A stretch of DNA of 64,000 nucleotides, taken from Prevotella fusca JCM 17724. GTDB taxonomy: Bacteria; Bacteroidota; Bacteroidia; Bacteroidales; Bacteroidaceae. The position numbers and the translations under genes are program-made. Numbering within the stretch: position 1 is the first letter of the stretch; each line of letters starts with the position of its first letter. Shown here one piece after another: positions 34,795 to 43,679 of the stretch. Location of the stretch: assembly GCF_001262015.1 (NCBI RefSeq), contig NZ_CP012075.1, positions 434,001-498,000 of the forward strand, in the 5' to 3' direction. The notes beneath the pieces were generated by a model. That model did no database searches. It was not told the origin of the DNA and worked only from the letters and a program-made list of their open reading frames with translations.

Positions 34795-34907
34795 AGGTAT
34801 AAAGGTACAAAGTAAATCTGAAATACGCAAGAAAAACGAGCATCTTTATAGCCTTGATACGAAGATTTTAGAGGAGAGAATACAGACTGGTCAATACCGA
34901 TGAATAG

Positions 34908-35450
34908 TTACGATATATTCAGCTCAACGGCAACTTAGGAGATGTACCTGTCAGAATCTTCCTCATCAAGTATGGTAGAAACTCCGCATGGAACGTCCTG
35001 CTCACCACGGATACTACGATGTCTTTCGTAAAAGCCTTTGAAGTGTATCAGGTCAGATGGAACATAGAGGTGATGAACAAGGAGACCAAGCAGTATCTCG
35101 GATTAGGAGGCTATCAAGGTTGCGACTTCAATGGTCAGATAGCCGACGCAACGCTGTGTTACCTTACATATACCGTCATGGCCTTGGAAAAGCGGTTCAC
35201 AGAATATCAAACCATGGGCGAACTCTTTTCGGACATGGAGGACGATCTCATGACACTCACGTTATGGAAGCGAGTTCTTGCCTGTATCGAACGCATTCTT
35301 CGCATTTTAGGAGAAACACTTGGGGTGACACCCCAACAGCTTATGGCTACGATCAGCGGCAACGACAAAGAAATGAGCAAAATCCTTGTAATGACTGAGC
35401 ATTGGAAAAATGGGATGAAGTATATGGACAGACTACGTAATTCCTGTTAG
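34908..35450 (+). pseudogene. C-terminal remnant of a transposase
   Basis: The open frame has no start at its 5' end: QLNGNLGDVPVRIFLIKYGR leads into LLTTDTTMSFVKAFEVYQVR, where the Y-x2-R-x3-E-x6-K pattern (YQVRWNIEVMNKETK) marks the catalytic Glu block of an IS4-like transposase. The part with the two Asp residues is missing. The frame ends at 35450 with MKYMDRLRNSC. It lies between the IS66 gene and an array. Confidence 0.85.
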
Positions 35451-35672
35451 GCATGTGTTAAAAATCAATGGATATGGGGAACGACAGGCAAAGTAAATGA
35501 GAAAAGCCAGTGTTTTAAGGGGTGGGAAACTTTAGTTAATAATAGATTACCTTTAACGGTAAATTATACTTACACAAATTGTTGATATTCTTACTTAAAA
35601 CAAGGATAAAAGGGTTTTCAAATTCAGAACTATAACTATCACACAATCAGATAGTTGTAAAACTACACAAGA

Positions 35673-35768
35673 AAAGGTGCTTAATTGGACTTCAACTAAG
35701 CCTTAGTTGGGCTTCAATTAAGCATCTTTTAGAGGTCAATTAAGGCTTTATTGGAACGTAATTAGACA
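35673..35768 (-). repeat. 22-bp period intergenic array, copy 6, minus orientation
   Basis: Read on the minus strand it ends CTTAGTTGAAGTC...AAGCACCTTTTCTTG like the other arrays. On the plus strand half-sites CTTAATTG (35680), CTTAGTTG (35702) and CTTTATTG (35746) keep the 22-bp phase. CAACTAAG-C-CTTAGTTG is a perfect dyad. It lies 3' of the minus-strand OmpP1 gene, again in that gene's orientation. The rest of 35451-35877 has only the terminator. Confidence 0.85.
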
Positions 35769-35809
35769 TGACTAATTTTTAAAAAGATGAAATATTATGA
35801 CAAAACAAC

Positions 35810-35847
35810 AAAGAAGGTAAAAGAGCAATAACCCTTTTACCTTCTTT
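35810..35847 (-). terminator. Intrinsic terminator of OmpP1 gene
   Basis: AAAGAAGGTAAAAG (35810-35823) pairs perfectly with CTTTTACCTTCTTT (35834-35847). On the minus strand it is followed by GTTGTTTTG. It lies 31 bp after the OmpP1 stop. Confidence 0.75.
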
Positions 35848-35877
35848 GCTTTTATACTTTATATATCTCTCAGTCTT

Positions 35878-37515
35878 TTAGAAGCGATAGCCGAATGTAA
35901 GGAGCAGCTGACTTCTGTTATTCTGCACCTTTGTACCCGTTGCAGTGTTTGACTCAAGCACTTTCGTGATTTTACCTGTAGCGGGATCTTTCTTATTCAT
36001 TTCAACATTTCTAATATCAGAGAATGGATAGAAATCACCATCCTGTGCACTGTACTGATAAGCCAAATCAACAGTGAACTGCTGGAACTGATAACCAACA
36101 CCTAATGTAAAACGGTTAATATCCTTCCAGTCAGTATAATCAGTTGTTGAAGAGTATGCAGTTCCGAAAGAGGCAATGCCCGGGTCTTTCTGTCCATCGC
36201 TTGAATACATCGGACTTACATAGTTGTAACCCAGACGCAAAGAAAGATTTGTTACCGGCTTGTATTCTACACCTAACTTCAAAGTATTGACAGCCTTCAA
36301 TACCTGCCGAGTATGTTCGTTCATGTTTCTGTCAGGACTTGATGACTCATAATAATCGCCATAATAGTCATAGTAACCGCCATCGTTGATTCGGCTGTTG
36401 ATACGACTGTAGTCCTCGCATTCATAAGTTACACCCAAGGCAAGGTAATTACCAACAGTGTGACCAAGAGAGAAACCGAACTTCCAAGGTGTCCACATCT
36501 TGTAATCGTATGAATTAGATATGGTCTTGTTAGGATTTACTGCACCATTATAATAAGCAAGACTTGTTACGTTTGATGTCGTCAGGTCATACCATGTTGG
36601 AGACTTGACATAAGCACCGATTCTGAAAGGTGATTCGGCAACAGGACGAACAATAATACCAGCTGTTATATCAAATCCAGAACCGGTTATCTTTCTGTCA
36701 TCAACGACTTTTGCTCCTTTTGAACCGGCAAATCTTTCCATATACTCACTATACGCATTGTAGTGAACATCCTTTATACCGAAGGTAAGACCGAGATAAA
36801 CCCTGTCATTGAGGTTACCACTCACGGCGAAATCGTAATTACCGATATAACCTGTATGCGAACGGTTAAAATCATACGCTGTAGCAGGTTCATAGTTATA
36901 AGTTGGATTGGCAGCGTTATTACTCGGAATCAGTGTGTTCCAGTAAAGGTAATCAATCTGGCTCCATGTGTATGCTACGGATTTGCCAGTTGCATTTACA
37001 TAACCAATATACTCACCATTCTTGTTCTTGTCAACATAAAAACCGCCGGTACTTTCATCACCAAGCATACCTTTTATATAGGACTGCTTGTTCTGTGAGC
37101 TGCCATTAAGCGAGTTGGCAGCATTGAGGATGTAATCAAAGTTCTTCCCCTTATGATAGTTGAAACCGAAATTAAGGAAAGACTTCTGCCCCGTGCGGGT
37201 TGTATATACACCACCTATCTGGTCAAAACTTGGATTAGTCTTATTGCCATTGGCAAACTCCTTACCATTTGACTGCATGACAAGACCACCACTTACACTG
37301 ATGTTGTTACGACGGAACAAACCAAGACCAGCCGGGTTGGTACCAATCGTAGAAACATCAGCACCCAACGCCTCCATGGCTCCACCCATACCAACATAGC
37401 GTGCAGTACCGTTCAGGTCTTCTCCTGCTAATTTCGCATTCTCGTATGTCTCCTGTGCATTAGCTGACAATGCTGCCAGCAACGATACGGCAAAGAATAT
37501 ATATTTACTTTTCAT
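35878..37515 (-). CDS. OmpP1/FadL-family outer-membrane transporter
   Basis: Barrel protein of the FadL/TodX group for hydrophobic compounds; 545 residues. The signal peptide is MKSKYIFFAVSLLAALSANA. The hatch-domain motif ARYVGMGGAMEALGADVSTI, then GTNPAGLGLFRRN (family NPA), is at residues 38-70. Many amphipathic strands follow (LSLRLGYNYVSPMYS, FTVDLAYQYSAQDG), and the C-terminus ends in Phe (LLLTFGYRF), the barrel signal. The substrate is unknown. The gene is 38 nt after the Tyr/Gly-rich gene and ends at a terminator. Confidence 0.92.
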   Translation of the reverse strand: MKSKYIFFAVSLLAALSANAQETYENAKLAGEDLNGTARYVGMGGAMEALGADVSTIGTNPAGLGLFRRNNISVSGGLVMQSNGKEFANGNKTNPSFDQIGGVYTTRTGQKSFLNFGFNYHKGKNFDYILNAANSLNGSSQNKQSYIKGMLGDESTGGFYVDKNKNGEYIGYVNATGKSVAYTWSQIDYLYWNTLIPSNNAANPTYNYEPATAYDFNRSHTGYIGNYDFAVSGNLNDRVYLGLTFGIKDVHYNAYSEYMERFAGSKGAKVVDDRKITGSGFDITAGIIVRPVAESPFRIGAYVKSPTWYDLTTSNVTSLAYYNGAVNPNKTISNSYDYKMWTPWKFGFSLGHTVGNYLALGVTYECEDYSRINSRINDGGYYDYYGDYYESSSPDRNMNEHTRQVLKAVNTLKLGVEYKPVTNLSLRLGYNYVSPMYSSDGQKDPGIASFGTAYSSTTDYTDWKDINRFTLGVGYQFQQFTVDLAYQYSAQDGDFYPFSDIRNVEMNKKDPATGKITKVLESNTATGTKVQNNRSQLLLTFGYRF

Positions 37516-37553
37516 AAGGCGATAACAATTATTTAATAAACTCCAAAACTAAC

Positions 37554-38615
37554 TTATCTATGACCACCGAAGCCACTACGTGAAGAACCAAAGCTGCTGC
37601 CTCCACCGCGTGAACCTCCAAAGCTGCCACCACCGGCATTACCTCTTGGTGCACCGCCAAAGCTACTTGATGGCTGTGAGAAGGTAGAATTGTTAGGACG
37701 TGAGTAAACCTGGCGTGTCTGATTCTCATAACCATTCTGCCGTGCACCACCAAAGCGGTCATGGTAAGTATCCATGTTGCTTCGTGGGGCAGCTGTATTG
37801 CCATATCGGTTTACACTGCCACGATGTGTAGAGTAATTCGGTCGTCCGTTATAGTAGGCATCTGACCTTGTCTGAGAACCAAAACTTCTTGGCGAGTTAC
37901 CCCAGTGATTGGCAGTACCCGTGTGACCATTATAAGCATAATAGCCGCTTCTTCGGTATCCATAATATGGATAACTCCATCCGTAACCATAGTACCTGTT
38001 CCAAGGACTGTACCATCCATAACCTCCATAACCATAATAATATGGATAACCTCCATAATATCCATAATATGGATAGCCACCGTAATAACGGTAATGACCA
38101 TAATAAGGATAACCACCATAATAGCTGTAATACCATGGGTCATCCCATCTGTCATACCAGCCACCATAATAAGGTGAATGCCATCCCCAACCTACATAGA
38201 CTGATGAACGACCGGCAAACCAAGGGTCATAATAGCCACCCCAGAAGCCTTCAAAGCGGCGCATTCTCCTGCTGTATGCAAAATCATCATCAACACTTTC
38301 ATACTTGCGGGTGAAGCCCCCGTAGATTGTGTCCAGTACAACAGAGTCGCCATGCAGCGTAGAAATACGTGACATGAAGATGTCGTTTCCTAAAGAATCA
38401 ACACCAACCTTCTTGTATTTGTACTGTCCACGACGGTTATATTCATCATTGGACTTGCCGATACCGCTATAATAGACTGGGCGGTCATCCTCCATCCTAT
38501 TCTGTTGATAAGCAGATTGCTCCGCTTTTGATGGGGTAAAATAGAGGTCATCCTGTGCCATCGAGAGCAATGGCATAGCTCCAAACAAAACCGAAAGTAA
38601 GACTAATCGTTTCAT
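37554..38615 (-). CDS. Exported Tyr/Gly-rich low-complexity protein
   Basis: It has 353 residues with a signal peptide (MKRLVLLSVLFGAMPLLSMAQ). An ordered N-terminal part (to about 120, with DSLGNDIFMSRIS) is followed by a Tyr/Gly/Trp-rich block (about 125-230; repeats of YYGGYPYYG) and a Ser/Gly/Arg-rich tail (GGGSFGGSRGGGSSFGSS). No known domain is recognised. The composition suggests a flexible surface or matrix protein. It precedes the OmpP1 gene by 38 nt, probably co-transcribed. The DNA of the repeat block is itself repetitive (CCATAATA units). Confidence 0.8.
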   Translation of the reverse strand: MKRLVLLSVLFGAMPLLSMAQDDLYFTPSKAEQSAYQQNRMEDDRPVYYSGIGKSNDEYNRRGQYKYKKVGVDSLGNDIFMSRISTLHGDSVVLDTIYGGFTRKYESVDDDFAYSRRMRRFEGFWGGYYDPWFAGRSSVYVGWGWHSPYYGGWYDRWDDPWYYSYYGGYPYYGHYRYYGGYPYYGYYGGYPYYYGYGGYGWYSPWNRYYGYGWSYPYYGYRRSGYYAYNGHTGTANHWGNSPRSFGSQTRSDAYYNGRPNYSTHRGSVNRYGNTAAPRSNMDTYHDRFGGARQNGYENQTRQVYSRPNNSTFSQPSSSFGGAPRGNAGGGSFGGSRGGGSSFGSSRSGFGGHR

Positions 38616-38754
38616 ATACCCTTTTATTTAAATTACACTTGATTTAACACCAGAATATGTATATACACACTCTTTATAATGCAAAAATAAGACAACTTTC
38701 ATTGCAAATATACGGATTTTCCCTAATCCATAGTAGGTTTTTCCCTATTTTTTA

Positions 38755-38762
38755 TAAATTTG
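38755..38762 (+). promoter_or_regulatory. -7 box of prmA
   Basis: TAAATTTG fits TAnnTTTG, 21 nt before the prmA ATG at 38784. Confidence 0.6.
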
Positions 38763-38783
38763 CAGTAGAAATTTAACACCAAG

Positions 38784-39653
38784 ATGAAATATATACAAGT
38801 AAAGTTTACAGCAGAACCTGATTCTCAGGATGTAAGAGACATTATCGCAGCTCTTGCAGGCGAAGAGGGGTTTGAATCCTTCACGGATGAGCCGGACGGA
38901 CTCGTCGGCTATTGCCAGGAAAATCTTTTCAATCAAGAAACACTCGGACACACCTTACAGAACCTACCTGTTCCTAATGTAAAGGTGACATTTACGGCAA
39001 GTCATATTGAAGACAAGAACTGGAATGAGGAATGGGAGAAGGGTGGTTTTGAACCTGTTATTATTGATAACCGCTGTGCTATCGTCTGCAAGAACATGGA
39101 AGATGAAGCCACTGCTGCACAGAACTCACTTGACACAATTCCTATGAAGATTGTTATTGACGCAAAGCAAGCCTTTGGAACTGGTACGCATGAGACGACA
39201 CAAATGATTGTCTCTTTACTGCTGAGCCAGGACTTGACAGACAAGAGAGTACTTGATTGCGGTTGTGGTACGGGAATTCTGGGCATTGTTGCAGCAAAGT
39301 GCGGGGCAAAGGAAGTTGTATGCTATGACATTGACGAGTGGAGTGTACGTAATGCAGAGCATAATGCTGAACTGAATGGCGTAGAATTAGATGTGCTTGA
39401 AGGTGACAAGAGCGTGTTATCACATGTCAGTGGCGTCTTTGATGTCATCATGGCAAATATTAACCGCAACATCATCCTTGAAGACATAGAGGATTTTGTC
39501 AGCGTAATGACAACTGATTCAAAAATTATTTTGAGTGGATTCTATGAGCAGGATGCGGAATCTATTCTACAGAAGGCTGCCGAACTCGGTCTGAAAGAGA
39601 GTCAACGCCTGTTGAATCATGACTGGTGCTGCCTACTTCTTGAGCGGGGATAA
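38784..39653 (+). CDS. prmA: Ribosomal protein L11 methyltransferase
   Basis: It trimethylates L11 with S-adenosylmethionine. It has 289 residues. The N-terminal L11-recognition domain includes NWNEEWEKGGFEPV near residue 78. The linker ends in the conserved DAKQAFGTGTHETTQM (about 127-142). The Rossmann core has LDCGCGTGILGIVAAKCGA and VIMANINRNIILE (the NPPY-like loop as NINRN). The last 92 bp overlap the end of the convergent GH25 gene. Confidence 0.96.
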   Translation: MKYIQVKFTAEPDSQDVRDIIAALAGEEGFESFTDEPDGLVGYCQENLFNQETLGHTLQNLPVPNVKVTFTASHIEDKNWNEEWEKGGFEPVIIDNRCAIVCKNMEDEATAAQNSLDTIPMKIVIDAKQAFGTGTHETTQMIVSLLLSQDLTDKRVLDCGCGTGILGIVAAKCGAKEVVCYDIDEWSVRNAEHNAELNGVELDVLEGDKSVLSHVSGVFDVIMANINRNIILEDIEDFVSVMTTDSKIILSGFYEQDAESILQKAAELGLKESQRLLNHDWCCLLLERG

Positions 39654-40455
39654 CCTCCTCGGGAATAAGCAGTTGCTGTAAATCGTAGAAGCTACCATTG
39701 TAGATATCCAGGTCTACATAACCCTTAATACCTGGCAGCTTTCCGGCATCGGTATGCTGCCAGAACTTCCAAGCACCTTGATACTCCATCTGATCCACGT
39801 AATAATGTGCTATCCAATAAGGATAATCGTCAAAGCGGGAATCAGAAAGATACTGGTCCTTAAACTTATAATAGGTATAGATAATAGGCTTCACATGATA
39901 CCTGTCTTCTACGATATGAAGCCACGTAAGAATATTCTGCTGAAACTCTTCCGTACTGATATTCTTGGGCTTGTGCTCCACATCAAGTACAGGTGGCAGG
40001 TCACCTGGCTGCAGCTGAACCATGGCAAGAAAGAAATAAGCCTGCCGGCGTGCTGATGAGTTGTTGCTCCAGAAATGGTAAACACCACGTATGAAGCCCG
40101 ACTCCTTCGCATTATAGAAGTTCTCCCTGAACTTCATGTCAAGATGACTGTCGCCCTCTGTTGATTTAATGATAATAAAGCGAATGGGTGAACGGTCAAT
40201 CATTGCATTGCGAAGCCTGTTCCAATTAATTGTTCCTTGATAGCGGCTTACGTCAATACCATGAATTGTATAGCCCGCAGGATAGTCCGGGTCGCCATAA
40301 ATAGCCCGCCATCTGAATCCTGTCGGGGCAACAAAAAAATAATAAAACAGAAAACTGTAAATGGCAGAAAGGCACAATCCTCCAACCCATCTCATCCAAC
40401 CTGGCGTCTTTGTCCAAGCCTTTAATATTGAATGAAACACTTTGGGGATAAACAT
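39562..40455 (-). CDS. Glycoside hydrolase family 25 lysozyme, membrane-anchored
   Basis: Muramidase of the GH25 fold; 297 residues. One TM helix is near the N-terminus (VGGLCLSAIYSFLFYYFFVA, residues 24-43), so the catalytic domain is probably periplasmic. The active-site motifs are GIDVSRYQGTINW (about 68), IKSTEGDSHLD, and DLPPVLDVEH with the catalytic D-x-E near 155. The C-terminal 30 residues (after LLIPEEVIPAQ) are low-complexity and encoded antisense to prmA. They look dispensable. Confidence 0.9.
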   Translation of the reverse strand: MFIPKVFHSILKAWTKTPGWMRWVGGLCLSAIYSFLFYYFFVAPTGFRWRAIYGDPDYPAGYTIHGIDVSRYQGTINWNRLRNAMIDRSPIRFIIIKSTEGDSHLDMKFRENFYNAKESGFIRGVYHFWSNNSSARRQAYFFLAMVQLQPGDLPPVLDVEHKPKNISTEEFQQNILTWLHIVEDRYHVKPIIYTYYKFKDQYLSDSRFDDYPYWIAHYYVDQMEYQGAWKFWQHTDAGKLPGIKGYVDLDIYNGSFYDLQQLLIPEEVIPAQEVGSTSHDSTGVDSLSDRVRQPSVE

Positions 40456-40513
40456 TTTCTTCCTTCTTGATAATTTAAAGTTCTATTTTATTGCTGCATT
40501 AACATAAACTTTC

Positions 40514-40605
40514 GCATTTCTTTTCATGAAAAAAACAAATTCTCTTCATGAAAATAAATATTTCTTTTCATGAAAAAAAGAATTTCTTTTCATGTAAATA
40601 ATTTA
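40514..40605. repeat. 22-bp period array of TTTTCATGAAAA palindromes, copy 1
   Basis: TTCATGAA centres begin at 40523, 40545 and 40567, with TTCATGTA at 40589: exactly 22 bp apart. The array ends TTTCTTTTCATGTAAATAAT, as in the second copy at 59021. It lies 60-150 bp upstream of the GH25 gene and 3' of the PPi-phosphofructokinase gene. The rest of 40606-40867 holds nothing recognised. Confidence 0.85.
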
Positions 40606-40867
40606 GCGTTCTGTCATAATAATCAGACATCAGATATATGTATTCAGATGTAATCAACCACTGTCAAGAGTGCAACTGAAGCGCTGCTTGCATCGCAACA
40701 AGTACCTTTCTCTTCAGCGAACTTATATCAGGCAGCTGACCAAAGGATAATCATTACTGATGTGATATTACCATGCAATATTCCAGCATCAGAAACAGGG
40801 GTTGCATAAAACAAAAAGAAGAAACAGAGGATATGGCTATCCCCTATTCCTTCTTTATGATTATATT

Positions 40868-42511
40868 TTACTTAGCCTGCTCCAACTCGAGCGTCATAGT
40901 AGTCTGGTCACATACTGAAGAAGAGCCCCAGTACTGGATAGGACCAGGATAAATGTAGCTGGTTTCCTTTGCCCATGTCTCACGCTGTGCAGCAAAAGCC
41001 TTGAACGGAGCACCGTCAAGCTCAACGAGAGCCTTGCGGATAACAGGCTTCATCTCACCGTTACGCTTCTCCATGTTCATCATCATTGTGATTGGCACAC
41101 CTCCTGCCTTCCATTGGTCAGTACCAGCTGTTGTGTTCTTGACAATTGCCATATAACCGGTCTTGCCGTTAGCAATCAGTTGAGCTGCTGATGAACCGAG
41201 TGCATAGCAGTAGTCTGCATCGAAGTTAGAAGGAGCTGCACAGCGACCCTCATAACCGAAGAAGTGATGCTGAGGAGCGAAATTGCCAACGAACTTACCT
41301 TCCTGCTTCCACTGGTCAAGTTTGGCAGCGACCATTTCAGAGATGAGCTTTTCAGTCTCAATGAGAGAAACCTGTACGTTACCATGTGGGTCACGGTCAA
41401 GTGAAAGCTGGCGTGCAACACCCTCTGGAAGAGTCTCAAAAGTAGTCTTATTCTCTGCAGACAGATGTGCAAGGATATAGTTTCTCTGTTCATCCTTATC
41501 AAGATCCATGTAGTCTGCACCGTGAGCAGCCAACAAGTCGTTCAACTCCTGAATCAGACGACCAATAGCAGGAACAAACTCGATAAGACCTTCTGGAATC
41601 AGAACGACACCGAAATCGTTGCCCTGTGCTGAACGATGAGCGACAACACCAGCGATGTACTCAACGATATCGTTCAATGTCTGGTCCTTAGCCTCAATCT
41701 CCTCGGAAATCAAGCAGATGTTTGGCTGGGTCTGCAAAGCACACTCAAGGGCGATGTGAGAAGCAGAACGACCCATCAACTTAATGAAGTGCCAGTATTT
41801 ACGGGCAGAGTTACAGTCACGCTCGATGTTACCAATCAGCTCTGAGTAGGTCTTGGTGGCTGTATCAAAACCGAATGAAGTCTCAATCTGGTCGTTCTTC
41901 AAGTCACCGTCAATCGTCTTAGGACAACCGATAACCTGTACACCATACTGTTTAGCTGCATAGTACTCAGCCAACACACAAGCATTGGTATTAGAGTCGT
42001 CACCACCGATGATTACAACAGCCTTGATATCCAACTCACGGATAATCTCAAGACCCTTCTCGAACTGACTCTCCTTCTCCAGTTTGGTTCTACCAGAACC
42101 AATCATGTCAAAACCACCAGTATTACGGTAAGCCTGAAGGTTCTCTGCAGTAATCTCGATATAGTCATGGTCAACAAGACCACCTGGACCCATAAGGAAA
42201 CCATAAAGACGGTTCTCAGGATTCAACTTCTTAATCTCATCAAAAAGACCAGAGATAACGTTGTGACCACCAGGTGCCTGACCACCTGAGAGAATAACAC
42301 CAACATTCATCTTGGCATTGTTAGCTGAGTCAGCTGGCTCAAACTCAACGAGAGGCATTCCGTATGTATTAGGGAACAACTTCTTGATATCCTCCTGATT
42401 GTCAACACTTTGTGTAGGAGCTCCTTCCTTCACCTTTACTGCACCCTGAAGAGCTTTAGGCAACTTAGGCTGATAACTTGCTCTTTCCTTCTGCAATGCG
42501 CTAATTTCCAT
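40868..42511 (-). CDS. pfp: Diphosphate-fructose-6-phosphate 1-phosphotransferase
   Basis: PPi-dependent phosphofructokinase, a reversible glycolytic step. It has 547 residues, the long type. VGVILSGGQAPGGHNVISGL starts the core (about 71). VVIIGGDDSNTNACVLAEYY carries GGDD, the PPi-type signature in place of GGDG. CPKTIDGDLKND and KLMGRSASHIALECALQTQPN are the substrate and catalytic motifs. HHFFGYEGRCAAPSNFDADY is near the C-terminus. Its mRNA leader is the conserved module at 42601-42708. Confidence 0.96.
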   Translation of the reverse strand: MEISALQKERASYQPKLPKALQGAVKVKEGAPTQSVDNQEDIKKLFPNTYGMPLVEFEPADSANNAKMNVGVILSGGQAPGGHNVISGLFDEIKKLNPENRLYGFLMGPGGLVDHDYIEITAENLQAYRNTGGFDMIGSGRTKLEKESQFEKGLEIIRELDIKAVVIIGGDDSNTNACVLAEYYAAKQYGVQVIGCPKTIDGDLKNDQIETSFGFDTATKTYSELIGNIERDCNSARKYWHFIKLMGRSASHIALECALQTQPNICLISEEIEAKDQTLNDIVEYIAGVVAHRSAQGNDFGVVLIPEGLIEFVPAIGRLIQELNDLLAAHGADYMDLDKDEQRNYILAHLSAENKTTFETLPEGVARQLSLDRDPHGNVQVSLIETEKLISEMVAAKLDQWKQEGKFVGNFAPQHHFFGYEGRCAAPSNFDADYCYALGSSAAQLIANGKTGYMAIVKNTTAGTDQWKAGGVPITMMMNMEKRNGEMKPVIRKALVELDGAPFKAFAAQRETWAKETSYIYPGPIQYWGSSSVCDQTTMTLELEQAK

Positions 42512-42600
42512 GTGTTTACTTTAAATGATTAAATATAATAATTTACTTAATATTCATTCCGTTCTATTTGTAAATAAAGCCAACAAGAGCAATATGGGTT

Positions 42601-42708
42601 TATTACCAGTTTGCCGAGTGCAGCTTATTTTCTGCAAAAATAATGCAAACGAGGGCAAAGGAAATTTGTTTCCAGTTTGCCGAGTGCAGCTTATTTTCTG
42701 CAAAATTA
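42601..42708 (-). promoter_or_regulatory. pfp promoter with two tandem leader modules
   Basis: On the minus strand TAATTTTG (42701-42708) is followed by CAGAAAATAAGCTGCACTC, then GGCAAA-CT-GGAAA-CAAA-TTTCC-TTTGCC, a perfect hairpin. TTATTTTTG and a second copy of CAGAAAATAAGCTGCACTC come 66 bp further. This is the cleanest example of the module in the window. Confidence 0.7.
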
Positions 42709-42781
42709 CTTTTTTTATCCGACAATAGAAAAGAAAAGACGGTAAATTAAAAATTTAACTCTATTTTTATGTAAGAAAGAC

Positions 42782-42810
42782 TTGCTTTTCTATTTTTTTA
42801 TTTATCTTTG
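42782..42810 (+). promoter_or_regulatory. Promoter of the 42847 operon
   Basis: TTG (42782-42784), an 18-bp spacer and TATCTTTG (42803-42810) match the Bacteroidetes promoter well. The ATG of the first gene is 37 nt downstream. Confidence 0.65.
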
Positions 42811-42846
42811 AACGATAAATGTAAAATATAGCTATTTAGGATTAAT

Positions 42847-43119
42847 ATGAGCAACAAAAGAGATTTGAAACGCACCATCAATTACATTTGTGGTGACTTG
42901 TTCACAGAGGGTATCGCAGCATCTCTCTATGGTGAGAATCGTGACACGGAGAACATTGAAGCTATTCTCACTTCAATTCTGGTCATGCACAACAACTACA
43001 TCAGACGTGTGTCTCATGTTCAGCCAGGCATGCCTGCCAAAGTCTATTTCAAGGACTTAAAGGAGAAATTCAGCAAAGAAGTCAATGAAATTATTGACCA
43101 AATCAATAACCTCGCATAA
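42847..43119 (+). CDS. Conserved hypothetical protein, 90 residues
   Basis: It begins MSNKRDLKRTINYICGDLFT; no signal peptide or TM helix. It is helical and charged (DLKEKFSKEVNEIIDQI at the C-terminus). I do not recognise a domain; similar small proteins occur in Bacteroidales. Its stop overlaps the next start (TAATG at 43117-43121), so it is translationally coupled with the acyltransferase gene. It is the first gene of a three-gene operon. Confidence 0.8.
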   Translation: MSNKRDLKRTINYICGDLFTEGIAASLYGENRDTENIEAILTSILVMHNNYIRRVSHVQPGMPAKVYFKDLKEKFSKEVNEIIDQINNLA

Positions 43120-43679
43120 TGTTACAGGCTTTCTCTAAGTGGCTTCTTTATAGTTTTATGGGGTGGAAGAAGGATGTCAGGTTTACATTACCTGACAAGG
43201 CTATCATTTGCCTTGCACCTCATACGAGCAATCGTGATTTCCTGATTGGTCAGCTTTATGCAAGAGCAGAACGGCAAAGGAGTAACTTCCTTATGAAGAA
43301 GGAATGGTTTTTCTGGCCGCTTGGTCTTATCTTCCGTAAACTCGGAGGAATCCCGGTGTGGCGTGACAAGCATACGAGTATGACCGACAGATTAGCCAAC
43401 TATGCCATAAAGGCAGACTGGTTTCAGCTTTGTATCACCCCCGAAGGGACCCGAAGTCTTAACCCGGAATGGAAGAAGGGCTTTTATTACATTGCACTGA
43501 AAGCACAGCTACCCATCTACCTTTACGGCTTAGACTATGAAAAGAAGCTGATTCAGTGCTCCAAGATAATAACGCCATCAGGCAACCTGGAACAGGACAT
43601 GAAGGAAATCAAACTGTATTTCAAGGACTTTAAGGGTAAACATCCTGAACTGTTTACGATAGGAGAATTAGAGAAATAA
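43119..43679 (+). CDS. 1-acyl-sn-glycerol-3-phosphate acyltransferase-like protein
   Basis: PlsC-type acyltransferase of 186 residues, on the short side. The HX4D motif is HTSNRD (about residue 33), IPVWRDK is near 86, and the substrate-binding P-E-G-T-R is ITPEGTRSL near 108. No strong TM helix is seen; it probably sits at the inner membrane face. The acyl acceptor is not known. TAATG overlaps with the genes on both sides show tight coupling. Confidence 0.85.
   Translation: MLQAFSKWLLYSFMGWKKDVRFTLPDKAIICLAPHTSNRDFLIGQLYARAERQRSNFLMKKEWFFWPLGLIFRKLGGIPVWRDKHTSMTDRLANYAIKADWFQLCITPEGTRSLNPEWKKGFYYIALKAQLPIYLYGLDYEKKLIQCSKIITPSGNLEQDMKEIKLYFKDFKGKHPELFTIGELEK

Noticed and set aside
37811..38314. 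Several long frames overlapping the Tyr/Gly-rich gene
   Set aside because: They arise from the repetitive codons of that gene and give Ile/Met- or His/Asn-rich nonsense; only the frame with signal peptide and terminator-linked partner is supported.
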